Shown: positions 1 through 10,870 of the stretch, piece by piece
Layout of the letters: each line of letters opens with the position of its first letter
Numbering within the stretch: position 1 is the stretch's first letter
Assembly: GCA_037975125.1 (NCBI GenBank)
Contig: CM075857.1
Location: 41,036,436-41,100,435, forward strand
Direction of reading: 5' to 3'
Length of the DNA: 64,000 nt
Source of the DNA: Latrodectus hesperus
Taxonomy: Eukaryota; Arthropoda; Arachnida; Araneae; Theridiidae
Translations under genes and position numbers: made by a program
The notes under the pieces: generated by a model
The model's database searches: none
The model's input: the letters and a program-made list of their open reading frames with translations, nothing else
What the model was told of the DNA's origin: nothing

Positions 1-1599
1 AAGCGCAGGCTTTATTTTTAATAGTATTAAGTTGTACTGTTAAATTCATCTTGTCATTTATAAAGCAGATTTATACAATACACTTATAATATTATTTGAA
101 TGAACATAAAATGAAAACTATAAAAAAAACAATACGAAATAAAATGTTTGTAAATTTAAATTATTTTATCGCGGAAATTGTATAATATCTTGTTTAAATT
201 TCATGCCATTTTCATAGAAATGAAAAGATAAATCAAACCCCAGATGGGACAGTTGGTTATCTTTGATAGAATTTACTGACGGTTTTGTGCTTCATTTAAG
301 TGACTGGAAACTGTGACTTCTCTTCATATGATCTGAATGCTTACTATTAGCCTACATTGTAATTTGTGCTCATTATTGCATTTTACTTAGAAAAACTTAT
401 TTGTTTTTCTTTTATTCTATGCTAATAAGTTAAAATGCTTTAAATATTAAATTGTTGTTAACTGTCTGTATAGATATCGTTTGTATTAAAATGTTTTTCA
501 TTTATTGCTGAATGTTCTTAATTTGCGATAACAATACTATTAAAATTTAATTTATTTATTGAAGTTTTCTTAAGTCCAATGAATATTGTATTTGGAACTA
601 AAATGCAGTTGGATATATCAATTAAAAATCTGATTTTTTGCATTTTAACTAAAATAACTACTATTATTATAAACCAAGGCATAAATACAAAGGTTGATTT
701 ACAATGCATATTAATATTGACAATACGTTTTAATGTTTTGTTATTAGAATAATGTTGTATACACTAAACAGTCACATAATTAGCTGTCTTGTGATCTCTT
801 TACCAAAAATTTTCATGCGAATTCATTCTTTCCTCAAAAAATGTACATTGTTCTAACTATTCAAAGAAAAAATTTTGAATTCGGGTCATTTAAGTTTGGA
901 ATGTTTCAGCTTGTCGCCAATAATAAACAAGGCTTAAATGTGCAAATCCAAATTAACGTTGATATTTTGTTTTTGGAATATGATCCTTTTTTATGGTATT
1001 TTTGGTGCACATGTCTGCGTGTGTAATAAATGTTCACGTTGTTCACAAGTGGGTAGTCTGTACAGAACTATCTTGAACAAAGGAAAGCGAGGAACATCAA
1101 AAAATAAACTAATAGATAAGTTAGAGGAACTTCATTTCCAGAAACCAAAATGATGTCACATGTGGCAACTATTGAAAAATATTTGCCATTCATACGTAAA
1201 ACAATAAGAGATGTAAATATAATTAAATTTCCGCAATACAACGGGAGAAAAATATCGTTGAAATCATTGAGCAATAGTACGAACTCTATAAACAATGCAA
1301 AAAATAAATGTACATGACAGTGGTGTAAAGTTTTTGACACTCAGAAAAAAAAAAAAGCTCTCTGTTGCAAGTTTTCGCCAAAAACCATTGAGCAAGCATT
1401 TCAGTTAATTCCTAAAACCTTGACACATTAGAACGCAATGACTGACCTTTGAGGATAAGGAACATTGAAAAAAGAAAAACTAAAAAAAATTTAGTTTCAT
1501 ATGTGAAATATTTCACCTATATTGGAAAATATCTAAAGAAATAAATCATCGAAGAAAAATAATTTTTAGTGGGGATATTATATACTATGTTTTAACAAA

Positions 1600-1604
<5 letters not shown>
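1..1604. other. AT-rich non-coding stretch, nothing assigned
   Basis: No transposon end, RNA gene or conserved protein motif is seen. Overlapping short frames between 841 and 1340 on both strands (up to 90 codons) have no recognisable motif. The segment around 1020-1160 is somewhat less AT-rich and could be an old decayed element, but nothing identifies it. Confidence 0.5.

Positions 1605-1690
<86 letters not shown>
1605..1690. repeat. (TA)n microsatellite
   Basis: About 43 TA dinucleotides in an almost pure run. It ends ten bases before the GGG that opens the MITE copy at 1700. It is the longest of six (TA)n arrays in the window. Confidence 0.97.
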
Positions 1691-1694
<4 letters not shown>

Positions 1695-1699
1695 CAATA

Positions 1700-1880
1700 G
1701 GGCTCTTTGTAGAATTGAGTAACCCTTGGTTTTGCAAAAAAAAATTGGTGATAAAATTTAATTTATCTTAGTTTAGTTTTTGTGTAGGTGCCATCTTGTT
1801 AGTCAGATTTTTGGTTCTTATCTTGGCGTCAAAATATCGCCAAAAAAATCAATGGGTATTCGATTGTAAACTTTTATCAA
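1700..1880 (-). mobile_element. ~180-bp MITE, copy A (family shared with 60787-60969)
   Basis: Its reverse complement aligns along its whole length with 60787-60969. Shared blocks include TTTTGTGTAG, GCCATCTTGTTA, CTTGGCGTCAAAA and AAAATTTAATTT. The ends are inverted repeats: the left end reads GGG...GTAGAATTGAGTAACCCTTGG and the right end, read inward, contains GTTTACAATCGAATACCCATTG. The two copies are close in length (181 and 183 bp). There is no coding capacity. The superfamily is unassigned: the GG start and the CCC block loosely resemble the Merlin ends at 6283, but no clear target-site duplication is seen. Ends may be off by a few bases. Confidence 0.75.
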
Positions 1881-2076
1881 GTTCTATATTTTATAAATAA
1901 TTATTAAAAAATTTTTTTTCATAATAAAATGCAAAAGCAAGTTTCGCTGCGATGCTATTTAACAGCTGTAACACTACAAAACAAAACTTAAAAATACTTT
2001 TATAAAAATTCCGAAAATATTTCGGTCATATTTATTTGAAATATAGTAAAATAGTTATTTTATTGTCTTGAATATA

Positions 2077-2291
2077 TTGGGTTGTTGAGAAAGTCATTTC
2101 GTTTTTCCCACCTGGATCAGCTTTGCTAGTAAAAACCAACCACTTTATGAGTGTAAAATCGTGCTACTACCAGAAAGATGGTAAAAGCTATTGTGGACTA
2201 GAATCAACAATAAGCAATGCAATACGATTATTTATTCGTTATACGGTTTTTCATTTTCATGAAAAACGAAATTACTTTCCTTACAACCCAA
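2077..2291 (+). mobile_element. Internally deleted mariner element (215 bp)
   Basis: The ends are inverted repeats of about 30 bp beginning TTGGGTTG, with AAAGT and ATTTCGTTTTT further in. Both sides carry TA dinucleotides (2075-2076 and 2292-2293), the mariner target-site duplication. One frame between the ends reads ...IVLLPERW-stop-KLL..., matching the conserved LPERW(Q/E)K motif near the C terminus of mariner transposases. The element is therefore an autonomous mariner that lost almost all of its gene, not an unrelated MITE. The ends resemble the mellifera-type mariner ends known from bees. A 95-codon frame at 2123-2410 overlaps it in another phase and is not a gene. Confidence 0.85.
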
Positions 2292-2293
2292 TA

Positions 2294-3318
2294 TATTATT
2301 CGCAATACTCGGAATATCGACATTTTTTAAAATATCTAGACAAAAATTGTTGTATGTCTAGAGTTTTTGTAGATAAAATATACTATTTCTTGGAAATTCA
2401 CTCATTCTAGTGTTTTTGATTTAATTACATTTTTATAAGGACAATAATTCATTTAATTCATTCAAGAATTTGGAAATGCGTAACAAAATGTTGCCGCATT
2501 AATATAATTATAAAACTATTATTGAATTAATATAACTGTAAACAGAAGGAATATTTTCAATAAATCATCCGTTTGACTATTATGATTTGAATATGCTGGA
2601 GATCAAAATGATTATCATACACTAAATGACACTACTAATGAACTTAAATAATCGCTCGAATCCTCTCACAAAAATGTTTATTGAAAGCCCAATAACGTCA
2701 TGTTTATATTTTGCGTAATTCATACATCGAATACTTTTTCGTACCAGGATTTTTGAATGCTTACTAAATCCTTATTCATGCCCATGGTTCATAGATGTAC
2801 TTGAATGTCATTTTTCTGGCGAATTCCTCATTTCGATGGTAATTTAAGACGTTGCAGTCATTCTCAAGCGTGATCACAAAAGAACTCAGAAGGTGACCTT
2901 GCCAATTGCGAAGATTTTGGAACAATATACATAATTTCTTGGCGAGATTTTAGTTTCCTCCAGTTTTTCTCAGGTTTTCACCATCAAGGTCTCGGCAGAG
3001 TCAAAAACGTGCATTTGTGTTTTATTTCTACGTAAGAGGCAATTAAGTTCTCAAAAGTCAAATCGTTTCTTTCGAATGTCGTCAGATACGTTTCATTTCT
3101 TATGGCATTGACTTTAATAAAATGAATGCTAATGACAGGAACGTTCATTTGACAAGTCACGCTTTTTCAGCAGTTATGGCAACTCGTTTTTCTCCATGGT
3201 TACTTCTGAAGACCATGAGGCATGACTGAGATTACAATTTCATGGCAAATGTCATAGTTAAAGAGTGCTTCACTCAATGTCTTCTTAAATTAGAAAAAAC
3301 AAAATTTAATCAATGGTG
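2294..3318. other. Unassigned intergenic DNA
   Basis: No coding frame or repeat end is recognised. From about 2650 to 3240 the base composition is less AT-rich and the sequence is of normal complexity, so an old element or a non-coding transcript is possible, but nothing supports either. Confidence 0.4.
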
Positions 3319-3334
3319 TACACACACACACACA

Positions 3335-3403
<69 letters not shown>
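3319..3403. repeat. Compound (CA)n(TA)n microsatellite
   Basis: About nine CA units run directly into about 33 TA units. ORFs at 3242-3469 and 3313-3510 are read-throughs of this array (poly-YI) and are not genes. Confidence 0.97.
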
Positions 3404-3405
<2 letters not shown>

Positions 3406-4727
3406 GCAATTTATGATTGTCAAATTTCATCAAGCATTCATAAGGATAAAAATACTAATTTTGATGTAAGAACAATGAAGGGGTTAAAGCATGAATTACT
3501 AGATCAATAATATTATATTACTGTCTCAAAATCTCTTTTCATGTCAATTTTTATTTTTTGAATTTCATTTTTGATATTTCAAAAAAATATTTTGCAATTA
3601 TACTAAGCAGAATTAAAAATAGATATTGAATTTTTTTTTTCAATAACGCCATGAAAAGCAAAATATTTTAGAATTATTTTTCAACATTTGCTTACTTGGT
3701 TTATTTTAGTTTTTTTATTTTAAATGCGAGTTACGATCGAATGCGTTTTATATATTCTAACATAATTCTGTCGAATGGACCCGATTTGGAGCCAAATAAT
3801 TTGTGAATTATTTAATTATGGAAATCCACTTTCCGTAAGCAATGCAATTTCATTAAAGGGAGGTTAAATTGCTTAGAAAATCAATTGAATAATCAATCTT
3901 CTATCAATTAAAAGATATGATTAAATTGCTTAGGGGAATTGGGAGAAAATATAAGAAGTTTTTAAAATTTGTTGATTAATTAACTAAAGAAAGGCGTTAA
4001 AATATGAAATTCTATGCTTGAATTCTTAGAAATTCCTGTTCCATGTAATATATTTATGGTTATGAAGTTCATATGTTAGCGCTCATATGTTATAAATAAT
4101 AATAATGCGAAGTGTTGCATTTTTCAAAAATCTCGTTAAGAAAAATGGCGCGTGAAGTTACGAGTAATTAAAAACTGCATAGAAAAAAAAAATGAAAAAA
4201 AAATGCACAGATTAATCTTGAATTTTTTTTAAACTTGTAAATGTTTTTTATTTCCTTTGTGTGTATTTAGAAGTACTAACTAAAGGAGACTCATTAATAA
4301 TTATGCGAATAGTTATTTTTATATCATTATGATTATTGTTTACAATATTTATTTGTATAGAATTTTAATCATATTAAACAAAGCTTGTTAAACGTTTCTA
4401 TCGTTGAGTTAAACTAACCTAATCTGAAGTCACCATAAATTGTTAATAAATAAATTATATATATATACTATTTTTACTGAAATAAATTTTTAATCAATTC
4501 CTAATTTTGTTAAAATACTGGTATGACATCAATTTTTATATTATTGTTATAAAAATTTATGAACACATTTCTTAAATTAAACTATTATTTTTTAAATAAT
4601 ATTTTTGATTTACATTATCTGTTTCATAAAGATAAGTTTAGCAATTGGCAAGAATTTAATTGTTTTCTTAAAAACAATTTACATGTTACTTTTTTTAAAT
4701 CATTTTTTAAATCATAAAAGCTGTTTC

Positions 4728-4730
<3 letters not shown>
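3404..4730. other. AT-rich non-coding stretch, nothing assigned
   Basis: Mostly poly-A and poly-T runs and AT-rich unique sequence. No gene, RNA or transposon end is recognised. Confidence 0.5.

Positions 4731-4782
<52 letters not shown>
4731..4782. repeat. (TA)n microsatellite
   Basis: A pure run of about 26 TA units. The 82-codon ORF at 4605-4853 spans it and is an artefact. Confidence 0.97.
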
Positions 4783-4785
<3 letters not shown>

Positions 4786-6274
4786 GTCATTTAAAAATTT
4801 ATGACAAATTTCCCTTAAATAAATTTCAAACAAACCCGATTGTTAAATATTAGCAATAAAACAACACGCATAAAATTATTTCTTGTCAACGTCAAAAAAT
4901 TATTAATAATGAATTTTTCTATACCTATTACGATAAGACACACATTGCTTTCACTAGATATATTTTTTATAAATTTTATCAGACTCAGAATGGCAACAAG
5001 CATTTAGTTGTCATCGAATAGTAACACAAATAACAGAAAACAGGTCGAAACAGCTGCCATGAAGTAAGCTGCTAAAATAGTATGCTTCCGAATTTATGGT
5101 ATAGCATTGTGTTCTGCTCTTTTTTTCGTATATTTTGTATCAGTTCTTTTGCTGTTCTCTAATCTTGTAAATATTTTATTAAATAATTTGCAGCGTAATC
5201 CGGCGTTGTTTTATTCCAAGAATGATTGATTACATTTTTAAATATTATAAGCATGTCTCATTATTTTATATTTTTGCATGAAACATCTGCAAATGTCGAA
5301 AATAGATTAGGATTTGAGTTTAAATTTTAAAAAAATGCTTTATTCTCTATGTTAAGAAGTAATTTATTGTAATTTAAATTATCGAATATTTTAAATTCGA
5401 ACATGTATAACGAATGGTAGTAACTTTGTGCATATATAATAAGTATTCATAATAATTTACACATTAACTCACTCGGTCTTAACTCATTTAATGATTCCCA
5501 TATCTTAAAAGCTGATTCATACATTATGATTATTGTTCGGGGTCACGAATTTTTTCATACAATTTTAAAACTGAAAAGAAAAATTTAATAACTAATATTA
5601 AAATATTGCTTCGTTGAATACTTTTAGGATTTATATCAAGCAATTTTGAAAAAAATTCGAAATCTAAATCGCTCACATTAATTACAAATCAAGATAATGA
5701 GTGACAATTAATTGCTTTCATTAAGAAATAAATCGCTTTATAATTACTCAGTTTCGATAGTAATAATACTGCAAGTGTCACAAGGAGAAAACAAATAAGA
5801 TAAACAGATATTTAAGAGTAAAAATATATTTATGTAAACAACATTTTTACTTGGCCTGCAAAAGTGAGAATTTTCCAGAGTAATTTTTTTTACTCTTAGA
5901 AGTATGTCTTTTTGTACTATCTGCCAAGCCACGTGTAGCAACCTTGACAGTATATGCCACATGTGATGCCATATCTTTATATTTGATTTTATTTTGATAT
6001 ATTTTTTATTTACAAATCTTTAAGCAAACTTCAAAATTTTAGTGAAAACCAACGACTGACTTCTTGGATATCAATGAAAGAAACTGGCGTACAAGTAGAT
6101 TGCAATACAATAGAATTCAGAAGAAGGCACTGGCCCATTCTGGTCTGTCTATCCAAATATGATGATGATGATGTTGGAAACCCTAGAGCAATAAAAGGAC
6201 TCCATAGTAAATTATATAAAATTGCGATTGAAAGGTAAAATCATATAGAGTATTTATGGGGAAGTTTTTCAGAA
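4783..6274. other. AT-rich non-coding stretch, nothing assigned
   Basis: No transposon ends or coding motifs were found up to the Merlin target-site duplication at 6275. Confidence 0.5.
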
Positions 6275-8275
6275 TTAAATTTGGTATAAGTTCAGTATCC
6301 CCATACAGATGATTTCTCGCCAAATCTGGAAACCGTTGTTTTCGTTGTAGTGTTGCCGATTCTAATTTTTGTTTTTATTCTAGTATTGCCAAATTTAGTT
6401 TTTGTTACTATTTTTATTTTTTCGTTGCCAGATTCCGTTTTTCTCGTGTTTTAAATAATTTTTACATTATATATGTGCTTTTTTTAGTGGCAATAGCTTT
6501 TTTCGTTTCACTTCGAGAACTTTCTTTGCTATTTGTTCTACGTTTTAATTGATAGTCATTTTAATTTCATTGGCTATTGTTGCTGCAATTAGTGGATTTC
6601 CCACAGTTGTGTTTCGTTGTCGCCAGTGTCCAAACATCGTAAATTTTTCTTTTTTACTATTTCTTTTACATTATTTACTTTTATTTGGGTTTATTTATAA
6701 TATATATATATTTTTATTAAATGATATATTTTATTTTATATATTTAAAATCGTTAAATATTCTTTTTTCCTTATTTCGTTTCCTTAACTTATTATCATCT
6801 TTTTATTGTTTTAATTACTTTATTTATTGTTTTAATTAAAAATGTCTCATGTTCAAAATGTTGTTGAAAAGTATCAACAAATTATTTTAGCAAAAATTAA
6901 AGATAATAATGATGCATTTTTTACTTTTTCCAGCTCTAGACCAACAGTTGGAAAACCCGGAATTGTTAATAGAATTTTTTTAGTTCAATTAGCTCAGGAT
7001 TCCAAATTATTAATAGATTTTTTAACGGAAACAGCATTACTAAAAGTCCCGAAATGTAGAAAATGTGGATCTGAAATGAAGATCACACCAAAGAAAGCTT
7101 ATTCAGATGGTTTCTCTTTTGTTTGTAAAAAAACTATAGATGGAAAGCGATGTAATACTGAAAACTCCATTAGACATGGTTCCTGGTTTACAAAATCTAA
7201 ACTAAAATTGTTTGAAATTTTATTTATTATCTATGAAATTTTGCGGGGATCTAAAACAGAACACATTATTGAGGAGTATTCCTTCGCAAAAGCTACCTTG
7301 GCCAATTGGAGGCAATTTATTAATGAAACTATTTTAGATTACATTGAACTTTCATCAGAAAAAATAGGGGGGAAGGGCAAAATTGTTGAAATAGATTGCG
7401 TCCAAATTTGGCAAGCAAAAATTCAATAAGGGGCATAAGGTTGACGGTCAGTGGGTTTTTTTGGAGGGGCGTTGAGAGGGATTCCGGAAGAGTTTTTTTA
7501 GTTGCCGTTCACAATAAAACACAGGAAACATTAATACAAATTATTAAAGATTGGATTTTGCCAGGAACTTCCGTGTATTCCGACTGTTGGAAGAGCTATG
7601 ATTGTTTAACTGAGGAGGGATTTGAACATTTAAAAGTCAACCATAAGTTGACATTTGTTGATCCCGAATCAGGATGTCACACGAATACAATTGAAAGTAC
7701 CTGGAGGCATGTAAAAGCTTCTTTACCTACGTATAATCGTAAGACAGATTTTAAATTCTACCTTGCAATGTATATGTTTCATAAAGCTTGCATAGCTGCA
7801 AATGATGATTGTTTTAATAAATTTATTGAAATCTTTTCGGGAATTAATTGGGATGAGTACCAAATTTCGGAGGTGTGATTATTTTATTTAAATACTATTG
7901 CTGACATGTATTTTTTTATTGTATTCGTGTTTCATTATTATTTACTTAAAAAGTGTATTTATTTAAAAAAAATATTTTTTTCATGTTTTTTTTTATAATT
8001 TTTAAAAATGTATATATTTGAAAAATAGTTTTTGCATGTTTTTTTGTGTAAAATTTGATAATGGTGACACTGGTGACAATCGAATAATGTCAGCTTGACT
8101 TCTTATCAAGTCCATTAATTATATTTAATTCCCTTTTTAAATTTTCTGAAATGCTTATTTTTCGATCGAACTTTGGGAAATTTCCCGTGTTAAAAAACGC
8201 ACGTCTAGCTTGGCGACAAAAAAAATTCCCCGCGGTTGCCAGTGTATGGGGATACTGAACTTGTTCCTTAAATTT
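6275..8275 (+). mobile_element. Merlin DNA transposon with 8-bp target-site duplication
   Basis: The element proper is 6283-8267 (1985 bp). Both ends begin GG and share a 24-bp inverted repeat (GG-TATAAG or GG-AACAAG, then TTCAGTATCCCCATAC), which is identical over its inner part. The flanks carry a perfect 8-bp direct repeat, TTAAATTT, at 6275-6282 and 8268-8275, the duplication length expected for Merlin. Subterminal DNA is rich in GCCA/TGGC motifs; a GTTGTCGCCAGTGTCC block near 6617 is mirrored by GACACTGGTGACAATCG near 8065. The interior holds one transposase gene (6842-7878), damaged by frameshifts. The intact duplication and long matching ends suggest a fairly recent insertion. Confidence 0.95.
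6842..7878 (+). pseudogene. Merlin transposase (ISXO2/IS1595-type DDE), two frameshifts
   Basis: This would be the DDE transposase that cuts and joins the Merlin ends. The start ATG at 6842 opens a 195-codon frame. It carries a Cys4 zinc-binding motif (C72, C75, C95, C104), as expected for Merlin/IS1595 transposases, then VEID with the first catalytic Asp at residue 185. The phase then shifts: a conserved S-K-F-G-K block (about 7402 onward) lies in a second frame, and the rest lies in a third frame that runs to 7878. In that last frame YSDCW supplies the second Asp and NTIESTW the Glu, 36 residues later, the DD36E spacing of Merlin. The shifts fall near GATTGCGTCC (about 7396) and in the T/G-rich run near 7456. 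All catalytic residues survive, so the damage is small. Sequencing error at the homopolymer is an alternative for the second shift. Confidence 0.93.
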
Positions 8276-9119
8276 ACTCATTGGCTGCTAAATATGTCAT
8301 CACAGTTTAGATGTTAATGATGTTTTCATGAATTTTTATTCATAATCAGAAATTTAGCACCAGTTTCTTTTGCTTCAAGGGAATCAGTGACCATAAATGT
8401 CAGATTAAATGTGCTAGTCAAGAATTTTTCACTTCTTACTAAGTTGAAAATAAAGCTTGAAGGTCTTTTACTTTCGCGCAATTCAACTTATATTATAGTC
8501 ATTCATTCAAATTAGAGGGAATCAGGCTTATAGAAATTCTTTCCATAATTCAGTTCATACAAATCCCGGCCGAGAAAAGTTCTTATTTAAATTGTTTTTC
8601 TTGCAGCTTGGTTTGAAGATAGGTCGACACAACCTCAACCACAACTACTAGAGTTGATTTCTGGAGACACAACCTTGAAGGTTGGCCCTAAAAGCAAGAA
8701 TGAAGTATGCTACAAGAAACAAGTTTTACAAAGAATTAAACAGCTCTGTCAGCATTCTAAGTTATGTACAAGTTGTATTACATTATAAAAAAAGGGAACT
8801 GCACAGAATACAGAACATGTAATTGTTTATGAGTACATATTTTTCTATAATATATAAAAAAAAGATTATTTTAGAATATCTTCTCTGCTAGGAGAAAGAA
8901 TTTCTTTCCGTTGACCTTTCAACTTCACATAATAATAATAAAAAAAAAGAAACATTTGCGAAGCTCGTTTAAACATTTGGTCTCATTCTATCATAAAAAA
9001 AATAAAAAATTCCCAAACAAGTTACTTTTTTTTTCTTTGCTGATATCACTTAGTTTCACAGTGTTCTGGTTTTCCCTCTGAACTTTTTTACTACAGCTAC
9101 ACGAATGAAGCAAAAAATC
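8276..9119. other. Unassigned intergenic DNA
   Basis: A sequence near 8590-8608 looks like a splice acceptor (pyrimidine run then TTGCAG), but the following frame closes within 15 codons. Nothing else is seen. Confidence 0.4.
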
Positions 9120-9260
9120 ATAAGAACAATTCCACTACGTCACACGAAGGTGAAAACAACGCGAGCGTGACGACGCAGATGATGTTCGGCCTCGCTCTCG
9201 TGACGTCATCCAATGACATATTTCCACGAGCAACACCGTCGCGTTACTTTCGATAAATAT
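9120..9260. promoter_or_regulatory. CpG-rich segment with CRE palindrome
   Basis: A compact island of CG dinucleotides in AT-rich DNA. It contains the perfect cAMP-response element TGACGTCA at 9201-9208, followed at once by a CCAAT pentamer, and several CGTGACG or CGACG motifs. This is the composition expected of an arthropod enhancer or promoter, but no adjoining coding exon is seen. The 63-codon minus-strand ORF over it is not convincing. Confidence 0.35.
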
Positions 9261-10619
9261 AGATATACTCTTTTTCTCTTCAAACTGCTTGTATTCCACG
9301 AAATATTTTGATCCATAGATAATCATTTATCGTCTGCAAGAAGAAATACACTGTAAAATATATATTCAGTAATTTTTCACATATATTGACACAATTTTTA
9401 TGTTTGTTTTATCACTTTTGACGCTGATTAGTTTTTCGAGCATCATTATTGAATTAGGCATCGTTTCAAACAAGACAATTAAGCTTAGGCGTAGTTTTTT
9501 TATTGCTAAAAGTTATATGTGTTATGTTCTAAAGCACTAAAAAAATAAATAAAAAATAAAAATCAAAACGATTATTTAGTGTTTTATCTTAGAAGAATTT
9601 TCTTCTTTTTTTCGAATGTATGTAATTCATTTTTTTGTGTGGAATAGATTTGTCTGCATTCCGTTACTATAAAATATGGTTATTTAATATCATTTTTCTA
9701 GATCGCAAACTCATTCCAAACATTTTACGACATATTTTAATGATGTTTTGTTAGTTTAAAAATATTCGCGGGACATTATAACTTAATGGATAAGATAATA
9801 TGATTAAAAAGAAATAATTTTACTTTAGCTGAATTTTACTGTAGAGCTAGCGTAATAAAAAAATAGTCAATCAAAAATCAATTAGCTCTCAAATTATTCT
9901 GGTGACACATTTTTACAAAAGATCGCCAAAAATGTAATATGTGCAAATATGTAAACGTTTCTTCCTTATGATGCATTAAGATGATCTAATATTTTTTACT
10001 TTGATACATCATTCTTCACATCTCTGAGATGTGTGCAAATTATACATATAATAAAAATAACGCACAGATTTAGTAAGATTAATGATTTTTTTTTAAAAGA
10101 AAAGCTTTCTTTGGAAAAACATTTAATCCTGAAAATAAATGGAAATAACTGTGATAATTTACATTTGAAAATTCAAGTAATGACCTGATACAGATTAATT
10201 GCTAATAAAACCTAAATATATGTTTTATACATCACAATATTTCGCAGCAAATTTATTAAAAAAACATGATTATACATAAACAATTTGTAATAGATCGCGA
10301 AATTTTTCTGCAGCGAAACAGTGTCATAGGAGAATATTAAAAATTATTATTTAATTTTTCCTGTTTTTCTAACTCCGCATACCATACGGTGAAAGCAATC
10401 AAATTTAGAAAACAATTCCACAGCAGTGCGTATTAAAAACGAAAGGGATAAATAAGCGAATGCGCATGCCCCATTATATTTTCTCCCCTTCCCCCTCGTC
10501 ACCACAAAATAATTTAACCATCCGTCATCATTGAGCAAAACAAAGTTTCATTTTCAGAAGGTGACCGTTTGAACCACGAACCTTTTTAATCTTCCTAACA
10601 ATTTCCCCCTTTTCTTCCT
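9261..10619. other. AT-rich non-coding stretch, nothing assigned
   Basis: No coding motif, RNA or transposon end recognised. Confidence 0.5.
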
Positions 10620-10870
10620 TTTTAGGATGGCGCTGCTAAAAACAAGTGTAGTGTTTATTCACGCGAACTTTTTCTGTTGATATCCCGTTGACAGTTGGTG
10701 TGTCATTAGGTACTTTAAAGGGAGGGTTCGCACACTTGACGTGACGTCATTTGTGTCAAACACGTGACGAACTGAGGAATACCAGAAGGCAAGTGCGCAC
10801 GCGAACGCAAGTGGTTATTTTTTCTTTTCTGACGCTTAAGCGTCATGAAACTAGGGTGTCATCTGAAATT
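10620..10870. promoter_or_regulatory. Second CpG-rich segment with CRE and E-box
   Basis: TGACGTCA at 10742-10749 lies 11 bases before a CACGTG E-box (10761-10766), and the segment has other GTGACG and GCGCACGCG motifs. The surroundings are less AT-rich than the rest of the window. The 63-codon frame at 10907-11098 starts just downstream, but it is Phe/Ser-rich low-complexity sequence with no recognised domain, so I do not call a gene. Confidence 0.35.

Noticed and set aside
3242..3510. ORFs spanning the (CA)n(TA)n array, and similar ones at 4605-4853, 30044-30226 and 32543-32752
   Set aside because: They are open only because TA repeats read as Tyr-Ile in two frames; no other sequence supports coding.
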